Origin: Fragum whitleyi
Taxonomy: Eukaryota > Mollusca > Bivalvia > Cardiida > Cardiidae
Assembly: GCA_948146395.1 (NCBI GenBank)
Contig: OX411558.1
Location: 37,274,850-37,338,849 of the forward strand
Length of the DNA stretch: 64,000 nucleotides
Reading direction: 5' to 3'
A program made the translations under genes and the position numbers. The notes under the pieces were generated by a model. The model was not told where the DNA came from and made no database searches. It saw only the letters and a program-made list of their open reading frames with translations. Within the stretch, counting starts at the first letter, position 1. Every line of letters starts with the position of its first letter. This document shows, piece by piece, positions 25,401-31,918 of this stretch.

Positions 25401-27968
25401 AACTTGGAATTTTAATCAATGCATGAGCATAAAAGATAACATTAATAAGTTCAAACAAGTTCATTTCCATATTTTCAGCCCGCCATGACGCCTTGTTTGT
25501 GGTTGGTTCCCTTGACGAGACAATCATGTTGAGAGGAATGAGGTACCATCCTATAGACATAGAAACCAGTGTACTACGAAGCCATAGGAAAATATGTGAA
25601 TGGTATGGTCACTTTTAAAGCAATGGTGTACTTCTTATCAAGTGTTCTACAAAGCACTAGAAAAATATTTGATTTGCAATTCTGATTGGCTAAAGACTTG
25701 GTATTATTTCTCAATGAAAATAATTTTGAGTAAACACCTTTTTTGAAAGCTTCCATGCAAGGTAGTCCCATAAGAAATCAGTTTCTTTCTGACAAATCTC
25801 TACTGTCATGCTTTGAAATACAGTGGTGTCGCGTTACCTCGAGAGGGCGAAATCTCGAATTCATGCGAAAGCTCGAGCTCGTCTTCCGGTCCCGACGCGT
25901 CCTTCTCTATTTTCTTGTTGGTTATTACAGCATTAGCTCGAACGGGCGATTGCTCGATCGCTCGAGCAGCAATCCCAGTCCCGTGATCAAATTTTACTGC
26001 ATTCTCTCGAGCAAAGGGGTTAGCACCTATATGACATCTATTGTTTTGCAACAAATTAACTTAAACTTGTTATTTTATCCCATTGTAAAGAATACCTTCA
26101 GGCCTTTTCACAGGGTCTCGACGAGGCAGACAACTTGTTTTCACACCTTTTTGTATGCCACACTTATTGTATTTTAGTGTGTAAATGACGCGGATTTAAT
26201 GATCAGAAAATAATTAAGAGACTTTGAAACAATCATAAAACAAATGTACATTTTGTCGAACTAACGCTCATTAGACTTTCGAAAATCATCCTCGAGAGTA
26301 ATTTTGTAAATTATTCATCTTTATTACGAAAGATATTGACGATTGCCAATCGAAACATCATAACAACAATTTTTCAGCTGTAGATTCAACGTTTCGGTCG
26401 CCAATCGACAGTGTTTGGGACCAAATCATGGCGAAAGAAAAATGCGTCTATTTTAAATTTTCTTGAATCCCGCTTCACCTTTGATTCTGTATTCTGCGTA
26501 ACAAAAGTTTTTTTAATAAATTTCAGAAAAAAAACATAGAAAGATTGTAAACTACATTCTTTGTTTATAGATGGCATTTGAGGAAACATCCTTACAATTC
26601 AATTATTAGAGGTACCGAGGAAGTTAGCTCTAAGGGTAACATTGTGAGAAAAGAAGAAATTGCTTGCAACCTCACCTATCTTCTGATTGATAAATCGTCT
26701 AAAATTTTGTCACTCAGCAACGATTGCTACGAAAATACTATAAGGAAGAAAGAATCTGCTTGTCATAAAACCTCTAATTAAAATTGCCAAATTTAACATT
26801 TTGTCATTTCAATAGCCTTATACTGAGAACAGACACTACAATATTGACGCCGATTTCATCGATCATCGATTTTTGTAGATTTTTCTCTTTTGAACCCTTA
26901 CGATTTGACCAAATTCAATCGCCTGATTTTACAAATTGTTTTAAATTAGAGTTATATATTTCGTAAAACTATTCCTCGAGGAGTATTTTACATGTGTACT
27001 GCATAATTTGAAGGCAAACTTTGCAAAGGTAGGTTTAAAAAGAAGTGAAATGTCTTCATAGATGATAATTTTGCTTACTGGCATTAACTCGAATCATGCG
27101 ATGACTCGAGCAAATTGGTCGGTCCCGTGTGTGTTCGAGCTATCGCGAGACCACTGTATTAAATTATAAAAGATGAAGGGAATAATTGTATATTTTATTG
27201 AGGTATGAAACTAAAAACTTAATCTCACTCAAGTGAATCCACTTCCTGTATTCATAGTTTGATTAGGTTTTCCGTTACATACCTCAATGAAATCAACAAA
27301 TACTCTCTTCATCTCTTAAATATATGGTTTGTGAAAATAAAGAATGTTATTTTAAAGATGTGTATTTGACAGAGGCATAGTGCACTTTTGATTCAAACTT
27401 AATAGGAAAATCTGATTTTTTGCATTTCAGGTTATTAATGGATAACAAAATAGTTCAACTTGTTTTTAATAAAATATTAATTCCCTTATATGGTCAGTTT
27501 CAATTTTTTTTTTTTTTTACAATGAAAATAATCTATTGGACAATATTTATCATGTAGATACATCTACAATCCTCAATCTGGATTTATATGGTATTTTTAT
27601 GCCCCCCATGGATAGATTTGGGCATATTGCTTCTGTCTAAAGGCCACTTTTTTTCAACATAATAACTTTAACATTGATTTGTAAGTGATAAAGCCTTCAT
27701 ATTTGATTCTTTCAGTGCTGTGTTCACATGGACTAATTTGCTAGTTGTAGTCGTAGAACTAGATGGAAACGAAAATGAGGCTCTAGACTTAGTTCCCTTG
27801 GTAACAAATGTCGTATTGGAGGAACATTATCTCATCGTTGGTGTTGTAGTAGTTGTTGATCCTGGGATTATTCCAATCAATTCACGCGGTGAAAAACAAC
27901 GAATGCATTTACGGGACGGATTCTTAGCAGACCAGTTGGACCCAATATATGTGGCATACAATATGTGA
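1285..27968 (+). CDS. DIP2: DIP2 (disco-interacting protein 2), 3' part, 19 exons
   Basis: The gene encodes the C-terminal ~895 residues of DIP2, a protein of about 1,570 residues in vertebrates. Exons: 1285-1424, 2213-2349, 3091-3171, 4751-4878, 5798-5981, 12255-12506, 13093-13173, 14491-14656, 15275-15414, 16129-16290, 16765-16895, 18613-18704, 19858-19934, 20775-20945, 22937-23056, 23575-23649, 24061-24235, 25479-25602, 27716-27968. Every junction is GT-AG, phases match throughout, and the joined frame is open to TGA. Signature blocks include RTGLLGFLGP, HQVGVYCLALVP, CPHTCVTNLPKPR, FSVSTTGMLAGVKMSH, RTGYLGF, YHPIDIETSV and the terminal DPIYVAYNM. By family knowledge DIP2 has an N-terminal DMAP1-binding domain, which is outside this window, and two FAAL-like adenylate-forming domains. 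It is linked to diacylglycerol homeostasis and to axon and neurite patterning. The 5' exons lie to the left of the window. Identity rests on recognised family sequence; the paralogue class (A, B or C) was not resolved. Confidence 0.97.
1541..1965 (+). repeat. Interspersed repeat with AAGGTCA-rich tandem segments
   Basis: The block opens with GTCTGTCTGTC and contains two or three ~130-bp degenerate units (CAATATCTTGAAGC and CAATATCTTCAAGT), several AAGGTCA words, and the tail GGGGGCATTCGTGTTTGACA. It resembles the pearl-like repeats elsewhere in the window. No coding content was supported. Confidence 0.55.
1975..2147 (+). repeat. DIP2: Two decayed upstream copies of DIP2 exon 2 (5' half)
   Basis: Copy a (about 1975-2035) and copy b (about 2078-2147) both match the start of exon 2213-2349 around AAGATAGATGGTCTCC and CCGTACCTCTG. 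Copy b keeps its TTACAG acceptor. Both lose similarity before the middle of the exon. The true exon is the third and only complete unit. Confidence 0.85.
2213..2349 (+). CDS. DIP2: DIP2 exon 2 of window
   Basis: Acceptor TTACAG, donor GTAATT. It encodes KIDGLPYLCKTDEVGELCV and then FWGLQGITAATFQ, a strongly conserved DIP2 stretch. Two decayed copies of its first half lie upstream. Confidence 0.96.
3091..3171 (+). CDS. DIP2: DIP2 exon 3 of window
   Basis: A poly-T tract and AG acceptor precede it and a GTAAGT donor follows. It encodes 27 codons ending RTGLLGFLGP, the motif near the end of the large subdomain of the first FAAL-like module. Confidence 0.96.
3394..3413 (+). repeat. Poly-G tract (20 bases)
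   Basis: An uninterrupted run of 20 G lies in DIP2 intron 3, followed by GGGAGGGAAC-like sequence. No gene or element boundary was recognised beside it. Confidence 0.9.
3505..4129. mobile_element. Foldback (long inverted-repeat) MITE-like element
   Basis: The left end TTATCTTATAACTATACAAA returns inverted at the right end as TATAGTTATAAGATAA. The arms are complementary over most of ~300 bp, including matching GAGGTTGGG and TCTCGGCAGAGCCTC blocks around a centre near 3,820. Half-copies occur at 59.9-60.2, 19.1-19.2 and 63.4-63.5 kb. No ORF of note. It lies in DIP2 intron 3. Confidence 0.85.
4520..4750 (+). repeat. DIP2: Two tandem copies of DIP2 exon 4 start plus intron (~115 bp each)
   Basis: Units begin at 4520 and 4636, each straight after a pyrimidine-rich AG acceptor, with the true exon at 4751. 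The first ~55 bases (GGTGGTCTTGT onward) are almost identical to the exon. The rest diverges into sequence common to the two copies. The intron flank with TGACTATTCCTCTCTATTAT recurs after the exon near 4940. Confidence 0.92.
4751..4878 (+). CDS. DIP2: DIP2 exon 4 of window
   Basis: Acceptor CTTACAG, donor GTAAGT. It encodes GGLVFVCGSKEGLMQIS and RRHNTDDI, the hinge into the C-terminal subdomain of FAAL-like domain 1. It is the last and only complete member of a three-unit array with about 115 bp spacing. Confidence 0.96.
5040..5280 (+). repeat. Interspersed repeat (also at 16.5 and 20.1 kb)
   Basis: It shares with 16465-16735 and 20105-20310 the order GTCACCTTA, GACTTGAAACC, TATGTTC, GGAGTGCAGTG, then TTGAGTTAT near the 3' end and GCAGTGTAA. 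It is a dispersed family of unknown class, within DIP2 intron 4. Confidence 0.6.
5798..5981 (+). CDS. DIP2: DIP2 exon 5 of window
   Basis: Acceptor TTGACAG, donor GTAGGA. It encodes IAVFSIEVLKDERIVIIAEQ, SFQWMSRVLQAVDSIHQVG and YCLALVPPNYLPK. Its 3' end with the donor is repeated ten more times immediately downstream. Splicing from this first donor joins exon 6 in frame, as in other DIP2 proteins (LPK then TPLGGIH). Confidence 0.96.
5982..6833 (+). repeat. DIP2: Ten tandem copies of DIP2 exon 5 3' end with its donor
   Basis: Copies of the exon's last ~55 bases end at 6065, 6151, 6237, 6321, 6405, 6490, 6575, 6661, 6747 and 6833, spaced 84-86 bp. Each unit carries a TGTACTGTCTGGCTTTAGTC core and CTACCAAAG followed by GTAGGG. 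The copy ending at 6151 has lost the donor GT (GGAAAGG); the other nine keep it. The exon frame stays open only to 6107, so only the donors at 5981 and 6065 are free of an in-frame stop. Confidence 0.95.
7609..9175 (+). mobile_element. Pearl-like element with ~145-bp tandem core repeats
   Basis: It starts with the hairpin GAGCACGAAGTGCTC inside AGCTCACCTGA and then a GTCCGTCGTCCGTCG tract. About nine tandem copies of a ~145-bp unit follow (CACTCTAGAGGCCACA, TCAACCTGAATTTTGGTCAG, CTAGGTCACAGGGTCAAAT). It ends with CAGGTGAGCGATTAAGGGCC and CTATGGCCCTCTTG. GCTCACCTGA and TCAGGTGAGC form short terminal inverted repeats. Small ORFs inside are products of the repeat. It lies in DIP2 intron 5. Confidence 0.85.
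9176..9977 (+). mobile_element. Second pearl-like element, directly adjacent
   Basis: The same start hairpin, GTCCGTCGTCCGTCG tract and GGGCCACTATGGCCCTCTTG end as the element before it. Four to five core units are of a diverged subtype (AAGTGGGGTCAAAAATGAGG). The two lie head to tail with no spacer. Confidence 0.83.
10641..11365 (+). mobile_element. Pearl-like element, (GTCC)n and ~138-bp core repeats
   Basis: It opens ACCCCCCACCTACGAAGTAG and then GGGGGGTAT. A long GTCTGTC/GTCCGTCC tract (10685-10747) follows, then three to four tandem units with CGGACTCTAACTCAAGAACC and AGGTCAAAGGTCAAGGTCA. It closes with GGGGGGTATTAGTCCGCTCT. Relatives lie at 29.4 and 31.4 kb. Confidence 0.82.
11433..11677. 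mobile_element. MITE with ~35-bp terminal inverted repeats
   Basis: AATTGAGCCTGTG plus TGACATTTCCAACAA at the left returns inverted as TTGTTGGAAATGTCACACAC and AGGCTAAATT at the right. It is about 245 bp, non-coding, within DIP2 intron 5. Confidence 0.75.
12025..12217 (+). mobile_element. SINE family 1, 5'-truncated, just upstream of DIP2 exon 6
   Basis: The B-box-like start, the CACTCATTCTTTCC body and the CAATCAATCAATCAAT tail match the copies at 0.9 and 15.7 kb. The tail ends only about 40 bp before the exon 6 acceptor. Confidence 0.85.
12255..12506 (+). CDS. DIP2: DIP2 exon 6 of window
   Basis: Acceptor TTTCAG, donor GTAGGT. Its 84 codons begin TPLGGIHLHETRKKFLEGSL and contain CPHTCVTNLPKPR. 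It ends in an acidic linker (AEEEGDGTKK) between the two FAAL-like domains. The preceding intron of 6.3 kb is the largest in the gene. Confidence 0.95.
13093..13173 (+). CDS. DIP2: DIP2 exon 7 of window
   Basis: Acceptor TTTCAG, donor GTAAGT. Its 27 codons encode HQFLTEILRFRAQTTPDHNL, the start of the second adenylate-forming domain. Confidence 0.95.
14491..14656 (+). CDS. DIP2: DIP2 exon 8 of window
   Basis: Acceptor TTCCACAG. It encodes QLHKRAERIGCMLMEKG, GDHVALLYPPGIELIAAFFG and CLYVG. The GTGGGT donor at 14,657 was chosen because it alone joins exon 9 in frame as the family's CLY-x-GC-x-P block. A second GT four bases downstream would shift the frame. Confidence 0.93.
14725..15000 (+). 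repeat. Minisatellite, ~33-bp units
   Basis: Direct repeats of a unit with AAAACACATGAA and GCAAACTTGATTTG. About eight diverging copies follow DIP2 exon 8 in its intron. Confidence 0.85.
15275..15414 (+). CDS. DIP2: DIP2 exon 9 of window
   Basis: Acceptor AACAG, donor GTAAGT. It encodes CVPVVIRPPHPQN, TLPTVKMIVEVSKSSA and LLKSK in FAAL-like domain 2. Confidence 0.96.
15737..16020 (+). mobile_element. SINE family 1, near full length
   Basis: The tRNA-like head GCCGCCTTCATAGGGCAGTT carries an A-box-like GCAGTTGGTAGGGC and a B-box-like GGATTCAATCC. The family body and a CCATTCAATCAATCAATCA tail follow. It is the most complete copy in the window, lying in DIP2 intron 9. Confidence 0.88.
16129..16290 (+). 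CDS. DIP2: DIP2 exon 10 of window
   Basis: Acceptor TATGTAG, donor GTAAGT. Its 54 codons include WPTILDSDDLPKKKL and YLDFSVSTTGMLAGVK. The latter is the DIP2 version of the Ser/Thr/Gly-rich ATP phosphate-binding motif of adenylate-forming enzymes. Confidence 0.97.
16465..16735 (+). repeat. Interspersed repeat (family of 5.0 kb)
   Basis: It matches the repeats at 5.0 and 20.1 kb through GTCACCTTAAGTCCAATTGA, GGAGTGCAGTGCTTAAAG and TTTTTGAGTTATTTCCCTTT. It lies directly before DIP2 exon 11. Confidence 0.6.
16765..16895 (+). CDS. DIP2: DIP2 exon 11 of window
   Basis: Acceptor CTACAG, donor GTAAGT. It encodes MSHASATALCRTIKLQCE and LDPYSGLGFSLWSMAG. It continues the phosphate-binding motif across the intron and ends with two bases of a split Gly codon. 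Confidence 0.96.
16999..18076 (+). mobile_element. Pearl-like element, ~120-bp core repeats
   Basis: It begins at the hairpin AGCTCCACTGGCCGAAGGCC, then GTCCGTCGTGCGTCC. Six or so tandem units carry CTCCTCCCAAACCA, TTTCAATGAAACTT and AATATGGGCGTGGCAGGG. It ends near GCCAGTGGAGCGATACAGGC. Terminal sequences are shared, inverted, with the elements at 22.3, 25.3 and 37.0 kb. Located in DIP2 intron 11. Confidence 0.82.
18295..18490 (+). repeat. DIP2: Two partial upstream copies of DIP2 exon 12 start
   Basis: Blocks at about 18295-18340 and 18451-18490 match the first 40-50 bases of exon 18613-18704, with GGTCACCACACCATT where the exon has GGTCATCACACCATT. The second copy and the exon share the same ~80-bp left flank ending TTTTACATTACAG, so intron and exon start were copied together (about 160-bp unit). 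Confidence 0.88.
18613..18704 (+). CDS. DIP2: DIP2 exon 12 of window
   Basis: Acceptor ATTACAG, donor GTGGGT. It encodes IYSGHHTILVPPSEVEANPA and WLSAVSMYK. Two shortened copies of its start, with copied intron flank, lie about 160 and 315 bp upstream. Confidence 0.95.
18768..19037 (+). mobile_element. SINE family 1, diverged copy
   Basis: It has an AGCGCAGTAG A-box region, CCCAGGTTTGATCCCTGACG at the B box, and the GTATAGCAGCTGGAGGCTAG body. The 3' tail is degenerate. Confidence 0.8.
19124..19243 (+). repeat. Fragment of the foldback element family
   Basis: It matches the right arm of 3505-4129, including AAATGCAAGTTTCTAAAAAT and the terminal TATAGTTATAAGATAAAA. Confidence 0.75.
19858..19934 (+). 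CDS. DIP2: DIP2 exon 13 of window
   Basis: Acceptor TTTCAG, donor GTATTC. This short exon encodes VRDTFCSYGVMDLCTRGLGT, matching a highly conserved DIP2 block. Confidence 0.95.
20105..20310 (+). repeat. Interspersed repeat (family of 5.0 kb)
   Basis: Third copy, with GTCACCTTATTTCCC, ACAGAGTGCAGTGCACAAGA and GAGTTATTTCCCTTTGATGG. Confidence 0.6.
20347..20575. mobile_element. MITE, TTAACCCTTT terminal repeats
   Basis: The element is bounded by TTAACCCTTTCCTGTTTTAC and by GCAAAGGGTTAA. A strong internal hairpin is AAGAAGAAATTGCTT with AAGCAATTTCTTCTT. Near-identical copies lie at 51799-52027 and 52218-52451. TTAA at both ends fits a TTAA target. Confidence 0.87.
20775..20945 (+). CDS. DIP2: DIP2 exon 14 of window
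   Basis: Acceptor TTATAG, donor GTAAGT. It encodes CVIAEERPRIQLTTSFTKLF, GDLGLSYRAVSTSFGCRVN and VGISFP. Confidence 0.96.
21145..21225 (+). repeat. Fragment of the pearl-like element start
   Basis: It matches the first ~80 bp of the elements at 24245 and 35701 (GATGAATGGCTTGAGTC, TCCACAGGCTTGAA). Confidence 0.65.
21334..22300 (+). mobile_element. Pearl-like element, ~125-bp core repeats
   Basis: It starts near AGGACCTTGATGGTCCTTAA with a small hairpin. It carries tandem units with TTTCCACTATATAACATA and GGGTCACTCAAGGATCATTC. It ends at GGACGCATGGACGCAC and then the hairpin GGCCTTCGGCC in CCAGTGGAGCT. Located in DIP2 intron 14. Confidence 0.8.
22337..22590 (+). mobile_element. SINE family 1
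   Basis: The tRNA-like head GCCGCTATCATAGAGCAGTG and B-box-like AAGGTTCAATCCC precede the family body. The poly-CAAT tail is lost after TTAAACTCCAG. Confidence 0.82.
22937..23056 (+). CDS. DIP2: DIP2 exon 15 of window
   Basis: Acceptor TTATAG, donor GTATTT. Its 40 codons encode SVFVDLRALRNDRVTLVEKG and SPHSLCLMESGK. Confidence 0.96.
23575..23649 (+). CDS. DIP2: DIP2 exon 16 of window
   Basis: Acceptor TTTCAG, donor GTATGT. It encodes LLPGVKVSIANPETKGQCAD and SHLGE. Confidence 0.95.
23850..24050 (+). repeat. Minisatellite, ~27-30-bp units, directly before DIP2 exon 17
   Basis: Repeats of AAAATGTTCAAACTAATATT type units run to within a few bases of the exon 17 polypyrimidine tract. Confidence 0.85.
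24061..24235 (+). CDS. DIP2: DIP2 exon 17 of window
   Basis: Acceptor GTTTAG, donor GTAAGA. It encodes IWVSSPHNADGYFTIYGDD, GDTQTSYARTGYLGFVRR and TELTQSDG. RTGYLGF is the acyl-adenylate-family motif near the domain hinge. The exon directly abuts a 27-30-bp minisatellite in the upstream intron. Confidence 0.96.
24245..25279 (+). mobile_element. Pearl-like element, ~130-bp core repeats
   Basis: It begins ACTAGAAAGCCATGAATGGC with an internal hairpin (GCCATGAATGGC). About six tandem units follow (TTTCCACTATATAACATA, AAATGACCTCCGCCCATAAA, TGGTTGATATCCATC), then GACGGACGGATGGATGC and the end hairpin CCAGTGGCTTTCAGCCAGTG before GAGCT. Located in DIP2 intron 17. It is very close to the element at 35.7-37.1 kb. 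Confidence 0.85.
25479..25602 (+). CDS. DIP2: DIP2 exon 18 of window
   Basis: Acceptor TTTTCAG, donor GTATGG. It encodes RHDALFVVGSLDETIMLRGM and RYHPIDIETSVLRSHRK, the start of the C-terminal subdomain. Confidence 0.96.
25821..27156. mobile_element. Tc1/mariner-like DNA transposon remnant (TA target), 1.34 kb
   Basis: CAGTGGTGTCGCG at the left is mirrored by CGCGAGACCACTG at the right, and both ends are flanked by TA. The subterminal parts are rich in CTCGAG-type words. No transposase ORF survives; the longest frames are under 145 codons and carry no recognised motif. The pogo-like reading rests on the TIR form and TA target and is an inference. Located in the last DIP2 intron. Confidence 0.75.
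27716..27968 (+). CDS. DIP2: DIP2 terminal coding exon with stop
   Basis: Acceptor TTTCAG. It encodes FTWTNLLVVVVELDGNENEA, LEEHYLIVGVVVVVDPG and the invariant tail LADQLDPIYVAYNM before TGA. The 3' UTR follows but its end was not fixed. The first downstream AATAAA seen (30,023) is distant and lies after several repeats. Confidence 0.97.
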
Positions 27969-28287
27969 AAAATGTGAAGAATCTAACAGAAAACAGGAAA
28001 ATGTGAAGAATTTAATGAAAATTATATTTTCATTTTCTACATGAAAATGTGAAGTCTGTGAAAGAACAGATAAATGTTCTTGAAAATGAGAATTTTAGGG
28101 AAAAAATGAGAAAGAAACAGTGAACTGACTAGACACTAGATCAAATGACATGTGATCATTCATTACTGAATGCTTAACTGTTGTAAGTGTCTATATAATA
28201 AGCACTTGCAATAGTTTGATATCAACATCTATATTTAATGTGTGTGAATCCATGCTTGAGGATTAACGGAAACTTATACGAAAATGA

Positions 28288-28528
28288 TTAACCCTTGTCA
28301 TGCTGAACCTGGAATATTCATGCTTTGACAGGAGGTATAGACAAATATCAGCCTGCACATATGTGCAGTCTGATCTTAGTTCATACCCCCTGAATTTAAT
28401 TTCAAAACCAGAAAGGTGTAATACAATGCATTTCGGAAATCAATACTCACTCACATGTGGTAACTTCCAGTGCTTTTAGCACTTTGATTTTTGTCACAAA
28501 GATTTTTATTCAGCATGACTAGGGTTAA
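28288..28528. mobile_element. MITE family TTAACCCTTGTC
   Basis: TTAACCCTTGTCATGCTGAA at the left is answered by TTCAGCATGACTAGGGTTAA at the right. It is about 240 bp and non-coding, with TTAA at both ends. Sister copies lie at 58.9, 59.6 and 62.8 kb. Confidence 0.88.
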
Positions 28529-28821
28529 GATGAGAAGATCTGGATAGATAGGAACTTACAATAGTTATTCCCTGAAACCTCAAGTTAGGCGTATGTGTAA
28601 AAATTGTAATTATGTATAGTTCTTTTTCCTTCCCTCTCTCTATCCCATGTGTACATATGTTGTGTGATAAAGTCAGTTTGTTCTTTCATTCTTTACAGAT
28701 TATTGTTACAGATTTTTTTTTCTATCACCATTTTTGATACTTTTAGACCTTACAAAACTGAAAATAGAGGAGTTAGTGCCAAAGAGGTATGAGAGTTTGG
28801 GACAAAAGCTTAAGCCGATAG

Positions 28822-29032
28822 AGTCACCCTCGAACACCCAATCCAGATGTTTTCACATCCTTGAGAGAGAGTAGCAGTGGTTTAAACCCACTGCTACTGA
28901 ATTGTACAGCTGGATGAACTAGGGATAGCTATCAAGTGGCGCGTTTACACAGCCCAGCAACTGCGGGGCTAGAACCATGGACCTCCAGGTGGCAATTCAA
29001 GTGTTTATACCATTTGACTACCAAGGTAGTTA
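28822..29032 (-). mobile_element. tRNA-derived SINE (another family)
   Basis: On the - strand there is an A-box-like TGGTAGTCAAATGGTA and a B-box-like GGTTCTAGCCCC. A body with CTCAAGGATGTGAAAACATC follows. It is not related in its body to family 1. Confidence 0.6.
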
Positions 29033-29365
29033 CATATTTTCAACAGTTAAAACCTTTCTAGTTTTTCGAAAATTTAGGTTTGTCCTAATTTAAAGAGGAT
29101 TTAGGCAAGAAATTTGAAATTCTTGATCTTGTTCCCAGGGTATGGGGTCAAATCGTTGTCTACAGCCTCTTTCAAATTGGAACATCCTATTTGTTGTTCA
29201 AAACATTCATTACATTACATTCATCGAACAAAAAAAAAGATCTGAATTTGTGTCTCATTCATAATTATAAGGGAGAAATCACTTGTTGGAAGTAGGGTTA
29301 TTTCTTCTTGTTCCAAAGTATTTTTCAACTAAAGTAATGAGGTTTTATAATTGAACAGATAGTTA

Positions 29366-29622
29366 TACCTCCACCTACAAATAGAAGGTGGTATATGAGT
29401 TTCACTCTGTCTGTCGAACTGCCCTTCATTTGCGGACTCCAAATCAAGATTGAACTGACCTAGAATCATAAAACTTTATATTATTGTTGCCAATGACCAA
29501 AGGAGGTGCCGCATTATTTTTGGGTAACAAAGGTAGAGTTCGAAAACTGTCTACAGAAATAGGACAAAGTGCTGATGGAGATATGGTGGGGGTATTAATC
29601 GGCTCTGCAACAGATCTAGGTT
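29366..29622 (+). mobile_element. Short pearl-like element (family of 10.6 kb)
   Basis: The start ACCTCCACCTACAAATAGAA and the end GGGGGTATTAATCGGCTCTG match the ends of the 10.6-kb element. It has one core unit and only a minimal GTCTGTC tract. Confidence 0.75.
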
Positions 29623-30221
29623 GTATGGGAAAGATTATTGAAATGGGAGAAATTCTCAAAAATCAATGCAAAGAAGGGAGAATTTTTCTCATTATTCAAC
29701 AATGTTTTCCTTTGTTCAAAGCTTTTGAATTGTATTAGGATGTAATTTAATGGAAAAAGGGTCAAAGCAGCTGAACCTTGTGGCCAACCTAATTCTGGGT
29801 CCTACCCGGGAATAGACTGGTCCAGTGTCCATTAGTACTCTGCTGTCTGAGAGATACTCTGATCTAGCAGGCAACAATTACAGCCCGTTGCCAGAAATAA
29901 CCTGCCCTTTGGTCCATTGAAATGCTTTTGTTGTTAATTTTAACTTGCTTCTGCATAATACTCTTCTTTTATTGTTTGTCTTTGTTTCTAGTCAAAGTCT
30001 TTGTTACTCTGAACTTCATGTTAATAAATATTCTGAAAAATTAGATTTTCTGAAAACCATATAGAAAGCACTTCCAGATTCAAATTTCAAACTGTTAATT
30101 GAAATTTATTCATGTTACAGGCTTACATATTAAAATGTCATTTGTTTGCAAAATTTATGGTTGTTAACATGAAACAGAATATTTCATTGCTGGGCTACCA
30201 AAGCCTTTGTAGCACATCTTG

Positions 30222-30576
30222 CTAGAGCGACCACGCCTATTAAGCAACCGTTTTAATAAGCAACCATTTTCAAAATAATCGCCTTGAAATCAGAGACACT
30301 TAGAAAGTTACATATTGGTCTTACAATTATTGTAAATGGATCCTATATTGATAAAACTCACTACAATAGTCTCAATGAGATGATTCTGTTGAGTTCTAAC
30401 AACATAGGATTATTGAGAAATTCTGTAAAACATTTCACATTCAATCATGGACACATATATATTTAAGAGTCCCTGATTCAATCAAAATTGTGTTTCTTAT
30501 TTGTAAACAAAGCATGTACTAAGTGACTATTCACTTTACAACTGCTATTTGTTGGTCCCGTAAGTGGTCACTTAAA
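30222..30576. mobile_element. MITE-like element with AAGCGACC-type ends
   Basis: AGAGCGACCACGCCTATTAA near the left and GGTCCCGTAAGTGGTCACTT at the right match, in the same order, the element at 62321-62646. A class was not assigned. Confidence 0.65.
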
Positions 30577-31013
30577 TAAGAATAGTTGATAGGTATGGTT
30601 TTAGAGTAGGAGAATGCAAATTACTTGGTCACCAAAATGTCCCCAGAGCTACTGGTTAGAAGGGGGTTTTTGGATTTTAGATCAAAGTGTTTTTAGTTCA
30701 ATTTTCACATAACCTATGTTGTTGGTACTCATTAACAAATAATACAAGGCTTTCAGAGCTACAGATAGAGGGGGTATTTTGGATTTCAAAAATAATTATT
30801 TCATTATTCCTAACTCAAATCATGTGTTGTTGGCACTCATTTGAAATGCCTCATTGAAATGATTACAATGAGTACCCTCAACATTTCATTGAAATATAAA
30901 GATTTAAGACTGGCTTTACCCCCTCTTATCTGCACCTTTGAGTCTCTTGCCATAATCAATTTTGCACCATTTGACTGTGACTGTTAATTGGCTCTAATGC
31001 ATTTCTGTAAGAA

Positions 31014-31224
31014 TTAACCCTTACCCTGTTGCTGGTTTCAGACAAATTGTCGTTTTGGGACAATTCAACCAGTCTGGGTTTTCCCAACAATATATATAAG
31101 TGGAAGGCAGACAGTTTAGACCCAGATCAGGCTGCACATCTGTGCAGGCTGATCTTGGTCTATATTGTCTACCAAAGCTTTGTAAATTGCGTGAATATAA
31201 TGTGACCAGCACAAGAAGGGCTAA
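31014..31224. mobile_element. MITE, TTAACCCTTACC terminal repeats
   Basis: TTAACCCTTACCCTGTTGCT is partly mirrored by ACCAGCACAAGAAGGGCTAA. The internal AGATCAGGCTGCACATCTGT resembles the TTAACCCTTGTC family, so it may be a subfamily. Confidence 0.6.
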
Positions 31225-31409
31225 ATTGATACATATCTGTAAGAATTTAGCTCGTTTATTGTATTGAAATTTTGAGTCACCCTGTTAAAGCCTATATTAG
31301 AATCTTATGTAATCCTTATGTTTCAGTTGTTATTACCTACACTTTCTTTCTATTTCAACCCTTCAAGCTCTCTCAAGGAGAGAATTCGATATACATACTA
31401 GATAATAAG

Positions 31410-31918
31410 TTTTACCCCTACCTACGAAGTAGAAGGGGGTTATATTAGTTTCACCCAATCTGTCTGTCCATACGAAGACTTTTTTTGTTTCCTGACTCTA
31501 ACTCAAGAACTGTGTCTATGTTCTAGAGGTAGAGCGTCGGCCTCTTGACTCAAAGTCCTGAGTTTGATTCCCAGAAGCAGCTATCATTCTTGGTTCTTTC
31601 ATTGGCTCACATTTTCGGCGCGAGTACTGGTGAATTTTCCAGGAATCAGAATAGAGAGGGATTAATCTAAGTTGTAAGAACTTGCTTCCCAATCGATGTA
31701 AAATGAATATGTTTAAACCAAACCAACTCAAGAACAGAGTGACCTAGAATCATGAAACTTTATACAATAGCTGCCCATAATAATAGGAGATGCCTGTTTA
31801 GTGTACAAAGGTCAAGGTCACAATTGTACTTTGTCTGAAAACCATTTAGGTTACTAAGACATAGCGCCGGTTGGGGGATTTATCTGCTTTAAACAGATCT
31901 AGTTATAATTTAGGGTAG
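31410..31918 (+). mobile_element. Pearl-like element interrupted by a SINE
   Basis: The family start TACCCCTACCTACGAAGTAG and end GTTGGGGGATTTATCTGCTT enclose the phrase CTGACTCTAACTCAAGAAC. That phrase is split from its continuation (ACTCAAGAACAGAGTGACC) by the SINE at 31505-31730, so the SINE inserted later. Confidence 0.75.
31505..31730 (+). mobile_element. SINE family 2
   Basis: TCTAGAGGTAGAGCGTCGGC is A-box-like and GAGTTTGATTCCC is B-box-like. The body contains GGGATTAATCTAAGTTGTAA and the element ends TTTAAACCAAACC. The copy at 35270-35466 shares all of these. Confidence 0.78.
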
